From contig JAZKHE010000002.1 in the NCBI GenBank assembly GCA_040385525.1, positions 868,001 through 932,000 of the forward strand: a stretch of 64,000 bases of DNA, read 5' to 3'. Below the pieces are notes generated by a model that did no database searches, had not been told where the DNA came from, and saw only the letters and a program-made list of their open reading frames with translations. How positions within the stretch are numbered: position 1 is the first letter of the stretch; the number at the start of each line of letters is the position of its first letter. Of the stretch, positions 7,034 through 16,639 are shown piece after piece. Both the position numbers and the translations under genes were made by a program. This stretch comes from JAZKHE01 sp040385525. Its GTDB lineage: Bacteria > Bacteroidota > Bacteroidia > UBA4408.

Positions 7034-10000
7034 TTGGCAACAACAACTGACATAAGAACAGCACCGAGAATTGATTTCTCGAGCAACAAAAATAGAATCC
7101 CTTATCCGGATTTTTTGGATATTCAATTGAAATCTTTCCAAGATTTTTTTCAATTAGAAACAACTCCAGAAAATCGTCAGGACGAAGGACTTTTTAAAGT
7201 ATTTGCAGAAAATTTCCCAATTTCTGATGCAAGAAATAACTTCGTATTAGAATTTCTTGACTACTTTGTAGATCCTCCACGTTACACTATTAACGAGTGT
7301 ATTGAAAGAGGCTTAACTTATAGCGTTCCGCTAAAAGCTAAGTTAAAATTATATTGTACAGATCCAGAACACGAAGATTTTGAAACTATCATTCAGGATG
7401 TTTATTTAGGAACTATTCCTTATATGACTCCAAAAGGTACTTTCGTTATCAACGGAGCTGAACGTGTTATTGTATCTCAATTACACCGTTCTCCAGGAGT
7501 GTTCTTCGGACAAACGCGCCATGCAAATGGTACAAAACTTTACTCTGCAAGAGTTATTCCTTTTAAAGGTTCTTGGATTGAGTTCTCAACCGACATTAAT
7601 AATGTGATGTATGCTTACATCGATCGTAAGAAAAAACTTCCGGTTACTACATTGTTACGTGCTATTGGTTTTGAAAGCGATAAAGATATCTTAGAAATAT
7701 TTAATCTTGCTGATGAGTTTAAAGTAACTAAAACCGGTATTAAAAGTGCTGAAGGTCGTAAATTAGCTGCTCGTGTATTACGTACATGGGTTGAAGATTT
7801 TGTGGATGAGGATACTGGCGAGGTAGTTTCTATTGAGCGTAACGAGGTTTTAATTGACCGCGAAACGATTTTAGAGAAACAACACCTTGATCTTATCGTT
7901 GATAATGACATTAAAACTATTATATTACATAGAGAAGATGTAAATACTGCAGATTACTCTATTATTTATAACACTTTACAAAAAGATACTTCTAACTCAG
8001 AAAAAGAAGCAGTTGAGCATATCTACCGTCAGTTGAGAAATGCTGAACCACCTGATGAAGAAACAGCTAGAGGTATTATCGACAAATTATTCTTCTCTGA
8101 CAAACGTTATGATTTAGGAGAAGTAGGTCGTTTCCGTATTAATAAAAAATTACGTTTGGATATTGCTGAAGATACTAAAGTATTAACCAAACAAGATATC
8201 ATCGAGATCATTAAATTCTTAATTGAATTAATCAACTCAAAAGCTGAGGTGGATGATATCGATCACTTAAGTAACCGTCGTGTACGTACAGTAGGCGAGC
8301 AATTATATGCTCAGTTTGGTGTAGGTTTAGCACGTATGGCTCGTACTATTCGTGAGCGTATGAACGTTCGTGATAACGAGGTATTTACTCCAACAGACTT
8401 GATTAATGCTAAAACATTATCATCTGTAATCAACTCTTTCTTTGGTACAAACCAGTTATCTCAATTTATGGATCAAACCAATCCATTAGCTGAGATTACG
8501 CACAAGCGTCGTTTATCGGCACTAGGGCCAGGTGGTTTATCTCGTGAGCGTGCAGGTTTTGAGGTACGTGACGTTCACTACACTCACTACGGACGTTTAT
8601 GTACTATTGAAACGCCAGAGGGACCAAACATTGGTTTGATTTCTTCACTTTGTGTTTATGCTAAAGTAAATAAATTAGGTTTTATAGAAACGCCTTACCG
8701 TACTATTAAAGGTGGTAGAGTAGAAACAGAAAAAGCGCCAATTTATTTAACAGCAGAACAAGAAGATGGAAAAACAATAGCGCAAGCTGTTGCTGATATT
8801 GATGAAAAAGGAAACTTTAAATCAGGAAAAATTAAATCTCGTTTTGAAGGTGACTTCCCTGTACTTGAGCCAGAAAAGGTTGAGTTAATGGACGTTGCTC
8901 CAAATCAAATTGCATCTATTGCTGCATCATTAATTCCATTCTTGGAGCATGATGATGCCAACCGTGCATTGATGGGATCAAACATGCAGCGTCAAGCTGT
9001 GCCATTGTTGCGCCCTGAGGCTCCAATTGTTGGTACAGGCTTAGAAGCTTCTGTTGCTAAAGATTCAAGAGTTTTAATTAATGCTGAAGGCGAAGGTATT
9101 GTTGAGTATGTTGATGCAGATCAAATAGTTATTCGTTACAACCGTACTGATCGCGATAGATTGGTAAGTTTTGATGATGACACTAAAACATACAATCTAA
9201 TTAAATTTAGAAAAACCAACCAAAGTACTTGTATCAACTTGAAACCAATTGTTAAAAAAGGCGATAAAGTTGTTAAAGGACAAGTATTGAGCGAAGGTTA
9301 CGCTACACAAAACGGAGAGTTAGCATTAGGTCGTAACTTAAAAGTGGCATTTATGCCATGGAAAGGTTACAACTTTGAGGATGCTATCGTAATTTCTGAA
9401 CGTGTTGCTCGCGAAGATATATTTACTTCATTACACATTGATGAGTATTCGTTAGAAGTTAGAGACACAAAACGTGGTTTAGAAGAGTTAACATCTGATA
9501 TTCCTAACGTAAGTGAAGAAGCTACTAAAGATTTAGATGCTAACGGATTAATCCGCATTGGTGCTGAAGTAAAAGAAGGAGATATTTTAATTGGAAAAAT
9601 TACACCAAAAGGTGAAACAGATCCATCTCCAGAAGAAAAATTATTACGCGCAATTTTTGGTGATAAAGCAGGTGATGTTAAAGATGCATCGCTTAAAGCG
9701 CCACCATCATTACGCGGTGTAGTAATCGATAAAAAATTATTCTCAAGAGTAATTAAAGATAGAAAAACTAAAGCTGACGAAAAACCATTAGTAGCTCGTT
9801 TAGATGAAGAACATTCTAAAGAAGATGCTGACTTAAAAACTAAATTAGTTGATAAGTTAATGGCTTTGTTAAACGGAAAAACATCTGCTGGTGTTGCCGA
9901 TAACTTTAAAGAAATGGTTATCAGCAAAGGAAGCAAGTTTACTCCTAAAGCATTGTTTGGAATCGATTATCACAACATTAATCCAAATCATTGGACTACT

Positions 10001-10852
10001 GATGCTGAAACAAACGAATCTATCCGTACATTAATTCACAATTACAATATTAAAGCTAACGACTTGTTAGGAGCATTTAAACGTAAAAAGTTTGCTTTAA
10101 CAGTTGGTGATGAACTACCAGTAGGTATTATTCAATTAGCTAAAATTTATATTGCTAAAAAACGTAAATTAAAAGTAGGTGATAAAATGGCGGGTCGTCA
10201 CGGTAACAAAGGTATTGTTGCTCGTATCGTTCGCGATGAGGATATGCCATTCTTAGAAGATGGAACTCCAGTCGATATCGTTTTAAATCCATTAGGTGTA
10301 CCTTCTCGTATGAACTTAGGACAGATTTACGAAACTGTGTTAGGTTGGGCAGGACAAAAATTAGGTAAGAAATTCTCTACACCAATTTTTGACGGTGCTT
10401 CTATTGACGACATTAATAAATATACTGACGAAGCAGGTATACCTCGCTTTGGAAGAACATTCTTAATTGATGGTGGAACAGGTGAAAGATTTGACCAACC
10501 AGCAACTGTAGGTGTAATTTATATGTTGAAATTAGGACACATGGTTGATGATAAAATGCACGCACGTTCTATCGGGCCATACTCTCTTATTACACAACAA
10601 CCATTGGGTGGTAAAGCTCAATTTGGTGGTCAGCGTTTTGGTGAGATGGAGGTTTGGGCAATCGAAGCATTTGGTGCAGCAAACATCTTACAGGAAATTT
10701 TAACCATTAAGTCTGATGATGTTGTTGGTCGTGCAAAAGCTTATGAAGCAATTGTAAAAGGCGACAACTTGCCACAGCCTGGTATTCCTGAATCGTTCAA
10801 CGTATTGTTGCACGAGTTAAGAGGATTGTGCTTAAACATTGAAATGGAATAA
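7034..10852 (+). CDS. rpoB: RNA polymerase subunit beta
   Basis: 1272 residues, typical for Bacteroidota RpoB. The rifampicin-pocket segment GTNQLSQFMDQTNPL and the LSALGPGG motif are intact, followed by the conserved GRHGNKG catalytic-core region and the C-terminal clamp-contact region. The start is a TTG at 7034: translation from it gives MATTTDIRTAPRIDFSSNKN, which matches the family N-terminus, and no ATG or GTG lies near. There is no Shine-Dalgarno sequence. Confidence 0.98.
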   Translation: MATTTDIRTAPRIDFSSNKNRIPYPDFLDIQLKSFQDFFQLETTPENRQDEGLFKVFAENFPISDARNNFVLEFLDYFVDPPRYTINECIERGLTYSVPLKAKLKLYCTDPEHEDFETIIQDVYLGTIPYMTPKGTFVINGAERVIVSQLHRSPGVFFGQTRHANGTKLYSARVIPFKGSWIEFSTDINNVMYAYIDRKKKLPVTTLLRAIGFESDKDILEIFNLADEFKVTKTGIKSAEGRKLAARVLRTWVEDFVDEDTGEVVSIERNEVLIDRETILEKQHLDLIVDNDIKTIILHREDVNTADYSIIYNTLQKDTSNSEKEAVEHIYRQLRNAEPPDEETARGIIDKLFFSDKRYDLGEVGRFRINKKLRLDIAEDTKVLTKQDIIEIIKFLIELINSKAEVDDIDHLSNRRVRTVGEQLYAQFGVGLARMARTIRERMNVRDNEVFTPTDLINAKTLSSVINSFFGTNQLSQFMDQTNPLAEITHKRRLSALGPGGLSRERAGFEVRDVHYTHYGRLCTIETPEGPNIGLISSLCVYAKVNKLGFIETPYRTIKGGRVETEKAPIYLTAEQEDGKTIAQAVADIDEKGNFKSGKIKSRFEGDFPVLEPEKVELMDVAPNQIASIAASLIPFLEHDDANRALMGSNMQRQAVPLLRPEAPIVGTGLEASVAKDSRVLINAEGEGIVEYVDADQIVIRYNRTDRDRLVSFDDDTKTYNLIKFRKTNQSTCINLKPIVKKGDKVVKGQVLSEGYATQNGELALGRNLKVAFMPWKGYNFEDAIVISERVAREDIFTSLHIDEYSLEVRDTKRGLEELTSDIPNVSEEATKDLDANGLIRIGAEVKEGDILIGKITPKGETDPSPEEKLLRAIFGDKAGDVKDASLKAPPSLRGVVIDKKLFSRVIKDRKTKADEKPLVARLDEEHSKEDADLKTKLVDKLMALLNGKTSAGVADNFKEMVISKGSKFTPKALFGIDYHNINPNHWTTDAETNESIRTLIHNYNIKANDLLGAFKRKKFALTVGDELPVGIIQLAKIYIAKKRKLKVGDKMAGRHGNKGIVARIVRDEDMPFLEDGTPVDIVLNPLGVPSRMNLGQIYETVLGWAGQKLGKKFSTPIFDGASIDDINKYTDEAGIPRFGRTFLIDGGTGERFDQPATVGVIYMLKLGHMVDDKMHARSIGPYSLITQQPLGGKAQFGGQRFGEMEVWAIEAFGAANILQEILTIKSDDVVGRAKAYEAIVKGDNLPQPGIPESFNVLLHELRGLCLNIEME

Positions 10853-10866
10853 TTTTTTGATTTTAG

Positions 10867-10893
10867 AAGTCCGCATTTCGGTGCGGGCTTTGT
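10867..10893 (+). terminator. Hairpin between rpoB and rpoC
   Basis: AAGTCCGCA (10867-10875) pairs with TGCGGGCTT (10882-10890) around a small loop, with a TTTG tail. The stem is GC-rich for this genome and the T tract short, so it may be a pause or processing site rather than a full terminator. Confidence 0.55.
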
Positions 10894-10918
10894 TATAACA
10901 ATTAATACAACGAAAAAA

Positions 10919-13900
10919 ATGGCTTTCAAAAAAGATAATAAAGTAAAAAGTAATTTTACAAAGATTACTATCAGCTTAGCTTCGCCTGAATCGATACTTG
11001 ATCGTTCGAGTGGTGAGGTCTTGAAGCCTGAAACCATCAACTATAGAACCTACAAACCAGAAATGGGAGGTTTATTTTGCGAACGTATATTCGGTCCGGT
11101 AAAAGACTGGGAATGTGCTTGTGGAAAATACAAAAGAATCCGTTACAAAGGTATTGTTTGCGACAGATGTGGAGTTGAAGTTACAGAGAAAAAAGTTAGA
11201 AGAGAACGTACAGGACACATTCAATTAGTGGTTCCTGTTGCGCATATCTGGTATTTCCGTTCATTACCAAATAAAATTGGTTATTTATTGGGCTTACCAA
11301 CTAAAAAATTAGATGCAATTATTTACTACGAGCGTTACGTTGTTATTCAAGCTGGTTTAAAAGCTGAAGACGGTGTTAATTACTTAGATTTTCTTTCGGA
11401 AGAAGAGTATTTAAATATTCTTGAAACGTTACCAAAAGAAAATCAATTGCTTGATGAGGCAGATCCAAACAAGTTTATCGCTAAAATGGGTGCTGAAGCA
11501 TTAAACGATTTATTAGCTCGTTTAAATTTAGATGAATTATCGTTCTCTTTGCGTCATAAAGCAAATACAGAAACATCTCAACAACGTAAAACTGAAGCTT
11601 TAAAACGCTTACAGGTTGTAGAAAGTTTCCGTAATGCAAACACAAGAATTGTAAATCGTCCGGAGTGGATGATTGTTAAAGTTGTACCGGTTATTCCACC
11701 AGAATTACGTCCGTTAGTTCCTTTGGATGGAGGTCGTTTTGCGACTTCGGATTTGAACGATTTATATCGTCGTGTTATTATCCGTAACAATCGTTTAAAA
11801 CGATTAATTGAAATTAAAGCACCCGAAGTAATTTTACGTAACGAAAAACGTATGTTACAAGAGTCTGTAGATTCATTGTTCGATAACTCACGTAAATCTA
11901 ACGCGGTTAAAACTGAATCAAACAGAGCTTTAAAATCTTTATCAGATTCATTAAAAGGTAAACAAGGGCGTTTCCGTCAAAATTTATTAGGTAAACGTGT
12001 AGATTACTCTGCTCGTTCGGTAATTGTTGTAGGTCCTGAGTTTAAATTACACGAGTGCGGTATTCCAAAAGATATGGCAGCGGAGTTATTTAAACCGTTT
12101 ATTATCCGCAAAATGATTGAGCGTGGTGTTGTAAAAACCGTTAAATCTGCTAAAAAAATTGTAGATAGAAAAGACGCTATTGTTTGGGATATTTTAGAAA
12201 ACGTTTTAAAAGGTCATCCAATATTATTAAATCGTGCCCCAACTTTGCACAGATTAGGTATTCAGGCTTTTCAACCAAAATTAATCGAGGGTAAAGCAAT
12301 TCAGTTACACCCATTAGTGTGTACTGCATTTAATGCCGATTTTGATGGTGATCAAATGGCGGTTCACGTTCCACTAGGGCATGCAGCTGTGTTAGAGGCA
12401 CAAATGTTAATGTTGGCTTCTCACAATATCTTAAACCCTGCTAACGGTGCACCGGTAACGGTTCCATCGCAAGACATGGTTCTTGGATTGTACTACATGA
12501 CTAAAGGCCGTAAGTCTGATGAAACTCGTAAAATGCAAGCAGAAGGCAGAGCTTTCTATTCGTTTGAAGAGGTAAACATTGCATTTAACGAGAAACGTGC
12601 CGATTTAAATTCATTTATTCGTGTTAGAGCGAACGTAAAAGAAAACGGACAAATAGTTACTAAACTTATTGAAACTACTGTTGGTAGAGTATTATTTAAC
12701 CAAGTAGTTCCAGAAGAAGTTGGATATATCAACGAATTATTAACTAAAAAATCGTTACGCGATATTATTGGTAATATTTTAAAAGAAGCTGGCGTTCCTA
12801 AAACTGCTAAGTTCCTTGATGATATTAAAGACTTAGGATTTAAAATGGCGTTTAAAGGCGGTTTATCGTTTAACTTAGGCGACATTATTGTTCCGGTTGA
12901 AAAAGATAAAATGATTGCTGAGGCTAATACTCAAGTTGAAGAAGTGAAAAACAACTACAACATGGGTTTTATTACCAACAACGAACGTTACAATCAAATT
13001 ATTGATATTTGGACACACACCAACGCACGTTTAACTAAACGTGTAATGGATCAATTGATTTCGGATAACCAAGGATTTAACTCTGTTTACATGATGTTGG
13101 ATTCTGGAGCTCGTGGATCGAAAGAGCAAATTAAACAGTTGGGTGGTATGAGAGGTTTGATGGCGAAACCACAAAAATCAGGTTCGTCTGGTGGGGAGAT
13201 TATCGAAAATCCAATTATCTCTAACTTTAAAGAAGGTTTATCAATTCTAGAGTATTTTATTTCTACTCACGGTGCTCGTAAAGGTTTGGCCGATACAGCT
13301 CTTAAAACTGCCGATGCGGGTTACTTAACTCGTCGTTTGGTGGATGTGGCTCAAGATGTAATTATTACTAAAGAAGATTGTGGTACATTAAGAGGTTTAA
13401 TGGCTTCTGCACTTAAAAATGGTGAAGAAATTGTTGAATCGTTATACGATAGAATGTTAGGTCGTACTGCTGTTCATGATGTATTTAACCCTTTAACAAA
13501 CGAAAAATTAGCTGAATCTGGTGAAGAAATTACAGAAGATATTGCAAAAGCAATTGCTGCATCTCCACTAGAGCAAGTAGAAATTCGTTCAGTATTAACT
13601 TGCGAATCTAAAAATGGTGTTTGTGCTAAATGCTACGGACGTAATTTGGCTTCTGCAAGAATGGTACAAAAAGGTGAAGCTGTTGGTGTTATTGCTGCTC
13701 AATCAATTGGTGAGCCAGGTACACAGCTTACATTGCGTACTTTCCACGTAGGTGGTACAGCTTCTAAAATTGCTTCAGAATCAAATATCATTGCAAAATA
13801 CGATGGTATTTTAGAAATGGAAGAATTAAGAACTGTTGAAAAAGTTGATGCTGAAGGTGGAAAAGTAAATGTGGTTATTGGTCGTTCGGGCGAGTTGCGT

Positions 13901-15211
13901 TTAATTGACGCTAACACACGTAACGTATTAACTACTGCAAACATTCCTTACGGTTCTAATTTATACTTTAAAAATGGTGCAAAAGTTAAAGCAGGTTCAT
14001 TAATCTGCGACTGGGATCCATATAACGCGGTTATCTTATCGGAGTTAGCAGGTATTATTGAATTCGAAAGCTTAGACGAAAACGTTACTTACCGCGAGGA
14101 AAGTGATGAGCAAACAGGCTTTAAAGAAAAAGTAGTAATTGAAACTCGTGATAAAACTAAAAACCCGTCTATTAAAGTAGTAGATAAAAAAGGTGAAGTT
14201 TTAAAAACATACAACATTCCGGTGGGTGCGCACATTACAGTAAATAATGGCGACAAAATCGAAACAGGTCAGATTTTAGTTAAAATACCTCGTTCAACTG
14301 GTCGTTCAGGCGATATCACAGGTGGTTTACCACGTGTAACTGAGTTGTTTGAGGCTCGTAATCCATCTAACCCAGCTGTTGTTACAGAAATTGACGGTAT
14401 TGTTTCTTTCGGTAAAATTAAGCGTGGTAATAGAGAGATTATTATTGAAGCTAAAACAGGCGAAATTAAAAAATACTTGGTGCCATTATCTAAACACATT
14501 TTAGTGCAAGAAAATGACTTTGTACGTGCTGGTTTTGCTTTATCTGATGGTTCAATAACTCCAGATGATATTTTATCTATTAAAGGACCAACTGCTGTTC
14601 AAGAGTATTTAGTAAACGAAGTACAAGAGGTTTACCGTTTGCAAGGTGTGAAAATTAACGATAAACACTTTGAGGTAATTGTACGTCAAATGATGCGTAA
14701 AGTACAAATTGACGATCCAGGTGATACTAAATTCTTAGAAAAACAATTGGCTAACAAAATCGACTTTATGGAAGAAAACGATACGCTTTACGGAAAAGTG
14801 TATGTTGTAAATCCAGGCGATTCTGATAGCTTAAAAGCTGGTCAGTTAGTATCTGCACGCCGTTTAAGAGACGAAAACTCAATGTTAAAACGTAAAGACA
14901 TGAAGTTAGTTGAGGCTCGTGAGGCAATTCCTGCAACATCTACACAAATATTGCAAGGTATTACTCGTGCTTCGTTACAAACTAATAGCTTTATTAGTGC
15001 TGCATCGTTCCAAGAAACTACAAAAGTATTGAACGAAGCTGCAGTTAGCGGAAAAGTTGACGAATTAAAAGGCTTAAAAGAAAACGTAATTGTAGGTCAC
15101 TTAATTCCTGCGGGAACTGGTTTACGTAGCTACGAAAAAACAATTGTAGGTTCGCAAGAAGAATACGATTTGTTAATGAGTACAAAACGTGAAAAAGCTC
15201 GTGTAGAATAA
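10919..15211 (+). CDS. rpoC: RNA polymerase subunit beta'
   Basis: 1430 residues. The N-terminal zinc finger CACGKYKRIRYKGIVCDRCG, the absolutely conserved NADFDGD metal-binding loop, a trigger-loop region and the second zinc site (CESKNGVCAKCYGR) are present. Forms the active centre with RpoB. It starts 66 bases after rpoB and ends at a strong terminator. Confidence 0.99.
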   Translation: MAFKKDNKVKSNFTKITISLASPESILDRSSGEVLKPETINYRTYKPEMGGLFCERIFGPVKDWECACGKYKRIRYKGIVCDRCGVEVTEKKVRRERTGHIQLVVPVAHIWYFRSLPNKIGYLLGLPTKKLDAIIYYERYVVIQAGLKAEDGVNYLDFLSEEEYLNILETLPKENQLLDEADPNKFIAKMGAEALNDLLARLNLDELSFSLRHKANTETSQQRKTEALKRLQVVESFRNANTRIVNRPEWMIVKVVPVIPPELRPLVPLDGGRFATSDLNDLYRRVIIRNNRLKRLIEIKAPEVILRNEKRMLQESVDSLFDNSRKSNAVKTESNRALKSLSDSLKGKQGRFRQNLLGKRVDYSARSVIVVGPEFKLHECGIPKDMAAELFKPFIIRKMIERGVVKTVKSAKKIVDRKDAIVWDILENVLKGHPILLNRAPTLHRLGIQAFQPKLIEGKAIQLHPLVCTAFNADFDGDQMAVHVPLGHAAVLEAQMLMLASHNILNPANGAPVTVPSQDMVLGLYYMTKGRKSDETRKMQAEGRAFYSFEEVNIAFNEKRADLNSFIRVRANVKENGQIVTKLIETTVGRVLFNQVVPEEVGYINELLTKKSLRDIIGNILKEAGVPKTAKFLDDIKDLGFKMAFKGGLSFNLGDIIVPVEKDKMIAEANTQVEEVKNNYNMGFITNNERYNQIIDIWTHTNARLTKRVMDQLISDNQGFNSVYMMLDSGARGSKEQIKQLGGMRGLMAKPQKSGSSGGEIIENPIISNFKEGLSILEYFISTHGARKGLADTALKTADAGYLTRRLVDVAQDVIITKEDCGTLRGLMASALKNGEEIVESLYDRMLGRTAVHDVFNPLTNEKLAESGEEITEDIAKAIAASPLEQVEIRSVLTCESKNGVCAKCYGRNLASARMVQKGEAVGVIAAQSIGEPGTQLTLRTFHVGGTASKIASESNIIAKYDGILEMEELRTVEKVDAEGGKVNVVIGRSGELRLIDANTRNVLTTANIPYGSNLYFKNGAKVKAGSLICDWDPYNAVILSELAGIIEFESLDENVTYREESDEQTGFKEKVVIETRDKTKNPSIKVVDKKGEVLKTYNIPVGAHITVNNGDKIETGQILVKIPRSTGRSGDITGGLPRVTELFEARNPSNPAVVTEIDGIVSFGKIKRGNREIIIEAKTGEIKKYLVPLSKHILVQENDFVRAGFALSDGSITPDDILSIKGPTAVQEYLVNEVQEVYRLQGVKINDKHFEVIVRQMMRKVQIDDPGDTKFLEKQLANKIDFMEENDTLYGKVYVVNPGDSDSLKAGQLVSARRLRDENSMLKRKDMKLVEAREAIPATSTQILQGITRASLQTNSFISAASFQETTKVLNEAAVSGKVDELKGLKENVIVGHLIPAGTGLRSYEKTIVGSQEEYDLLMSTKREKARVE

Positions 15212-15231
15212 TTCTTACAAAAGCAATACAT

Positions 15232-15268
15232 AAAAAAAACGCTCTCGATTTCGGGGGCGTTTTTTTGT
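15232..15268 (+). terminator. Terminator after rpoC
   Basis: An A run, then ACGCTCTCGA and CGGGGGCGT as stem arms (one or two wobble or mismatched pairs), then seven T. It closes the ribosomal-polymerase gene run. Confidence 0.85.
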
Positions 15269-15275
15269 TCGTTTT

Positions 15276-15515
15276 AATCTGCGAGGTACGAAGCAGTCTA
15301 ACGGATTTGTTGAGTCCATTAGTTTGCCACGTCATACTTCCTTGCAAAGTTTAGCTCTGGATTTTAAATCTGCGTGGTACGAAGCAGTCTAACGGTTTTG
15401 TTACTTCCATTAGTTTGCCACGTCATACTTCCTCGCAAAGTTTAGCGTTGTGTGTTTTAAATCTGCGAGGTACGAAGCAGTCTAATGAGTTCTGTAACGC
15501 CAATTGTTTAAACTT
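15276..15515. repeat. Hairpin repeat array, left part (units 1-3)
   Basis: The 325-base gap after rpoC holds three units of a ~75-base imperfect hairpin repeated every 90-93 bases: unit 1 (15276-15350), unit 2 (15366-15440) and unit 3 (15459 to about 15515, degenerate in its right half). Each starts AATCTGCGAGG or AATCTGCGTGG, carries ACGAAGCAGTCTAA in the left arm and CATTAGTTTGCCACGT in the right arm, and ends CCTCGCAAAG or similar. The outer stem TGCGAGG/CCTCGCA and an inner ~16-bp stem can form. Unit 3 runs directly into the 3' end of the GIY-YIG gene. Confidence 0.9.
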
Positions 15516-15537
15516 TCTGGACAACCAAGATGCTAAA

Positions 15538-15834
15538 CTACTCCTCTAACGTATCAAATAAATCTAACCATTTAGGATTAAACGATTGAATTAAATCTGT
15601 TTTAGTGTTTCGTGAGCCTGCTTTTAGCTGTTTCTCACGCTTCATAGCTTCTGCAATTCCTTCAAACTGTTCATAATAAACCAATTTGTTTATGTTGTAT
15701 CGTGCTGAAAAACTTGTTGGACGAAATTTAGTTTTGTGTTGGTGTATACGTTGTTTTATACTTGATGTTACTCCAACATATAATACTGTGTTAGATGGGT
15801 TGGTGATAATATAAATATAGCCTCCTTTTTCCAT
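15538..15834 (-). CDS. Small GIY-YIG endonuclease-domain protein
   Basis: 98 residues consisting of one GIY-YIG domain. The YIYI and YVG pair (residues 6-9 and 19-21), Arg29 and His33 (IKQRIHQHK), the metal-binding Glu67 (AMKREKQLK) and the final N86-P-K-W motif are visible, so the nuclease site looks intact. The family (COG2827, YhbQ/UPF0213-like) is common in Bacteroidota, but its cellular role is not established. The gene is embedded in the hairpin array: degenerate unit 3 touches its 3' end and unit 4 begins 24 bases upstream of its start. If unit 3 were whole, gene plus flanks would be an insert of about 310 bases. Confidence 0.9.
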   Translation of the reverse strand: MEKGGYIYIITNPSNTVLYVGVTSSIKQRIHQHKTKFRPTSFSARYNINKLVYYEQFEGIAEAMKREKQLKAGSRNTKTDLIQSFNPKWLDLFDTLEE

Positions 15835-15857
15835 TTTTATTTTTTAAGTCTGTGTAT

Positions 15858-16290
15858 AAATCTGCGAGGTACCTGGCAGTCTAACGGATTTGTTTTGCCC
15901 ATTAGTTTACTTCGTCATTCTTCCTCGCAAAGTTTAGCTCTAGATTTTAAATCTGCGTGGTACGTGGCAGTCCAGTGGGTTTTGTTAGGCTCATTAGATT
16001 GCTTCGTCGTTCCTCCTCGCAAAGTTGAGCTGTATGTAAATCTGCGAGGTACGTGGCAGTCTAACGGATTTTGTTGCACCCATTAGTTTGCCACGTCGTT
16101 CCTCCTCGCAAAGTTTTTTGGTGCTTAAATCTGCGAGGTACGAAGCAGTCCAATGGTTTTGATAGGCTCATTAGTTTGCCACGTCGTTCCTCCTCGCAAA
16201 GTTTGGGTAGTACTTAAATCTGCGAGGTACGAAGCAGTCCAACGGGTTTTGATAGGCTCATTAGATTGCTTCGTCATGCTTCCTCGCAAA
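15858..16290. repeat. Hairpin repeat array, right part (units 4-8)
   Basis: The 460-base gap between the GIY-YIG gene and ssb consists of five units with an 89-91 base period: 15858-15932, 15949-16024, 16038-16113, 16127-16201 and 16216-16290, with about 14-base variable linkers. Arms exist in two variants differing by a dinucleotide: ACGAAGCA or ACGTGGCA on the left, TGCTTCGT or TGCCACGT on the right. Unit 6 (TG/CA) and unit 8 (AA/TT) pair perfectly there; the others are mixed. Open frames across the array are translations of the repeats. Confidence 0.92.
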
Positions 16291-16297
16291 TTTTGTT

Positions 16298-16639
16298 TTA
16301 ACCCACCTTCTTCGTCAGTACAATCATTTCGCTTACTTGTATTTCTAGTGTGTAGCGTTTGTTGCCTTCTTTATCGGTGTAGTTTTTGTTTACTAGTTTG
16401 CCTTCAATAGCAACTTCGCTTCCTTTTTCTAAAAGCTTTTGTGCAGCTTCGGCTTGCTTGCCCCACACTGTAATGTTGTGCCATTGTGTATCTGTTTTAT
16501 AGTTACCGCTTTTGTCTTTAATTGTTTCGTTGGTAGCGAGCGAAAATTTAGCAAAACATTTGTTGTTATCTAACATTTTAAACTCTGGTGTTGCACCTAA
16601 ATTACCAATTAATTGTACTTTGTTACGCATTGTGTTCAT
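16298..16639 (-). CDS. ssb: Short single-stranded DNA-binding protein
   Basis: 113 residues forming one OB fold: NKVQLIGNLGATPEFK, the FSLATNE strand, DTQWHNITVWGKQAEAAQKLL and GSEVAIEGKLVNKNYTDKEG. It ends at KKVG, so the flexible linker and acidic C-terminal tip that recruit partners in the replicative SSB are absent. That suggests an accessory SSB. It starts at ATG 16639; a second ATG three codons in is also possible. Its 3' end is 8 bases from hairpin unit 8. A possible promoter box TTACTTTG lies upstream at 16723-16730. Confidence 0.92.
   Translation of the reverse strand: MNTMRNKVQLIGNLGATPEFKMLDNNKCFAKFSLATNETIKDKSGNYKTDTQWHNITVWGKQAEAAQKLLEKGSEVAIEGKLVNKNYTDKEGNKRYTLEIQVSEMIVLTKKVG

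Noticed and set aside
15276..16290. CRISPR array.
   Set aside because: The constant part is ~75 bases with diverged copies, and the linkers are only ~14 bases and not spacer-like. No cas gene is near.
15895..16410. Open frames on the + strand across the hairpin array (15895-16086 and 16153-16410).
   Set aside because: They translate the repeat units themselves, show no protein-like composition, and the second runs into ssb on the other strand.
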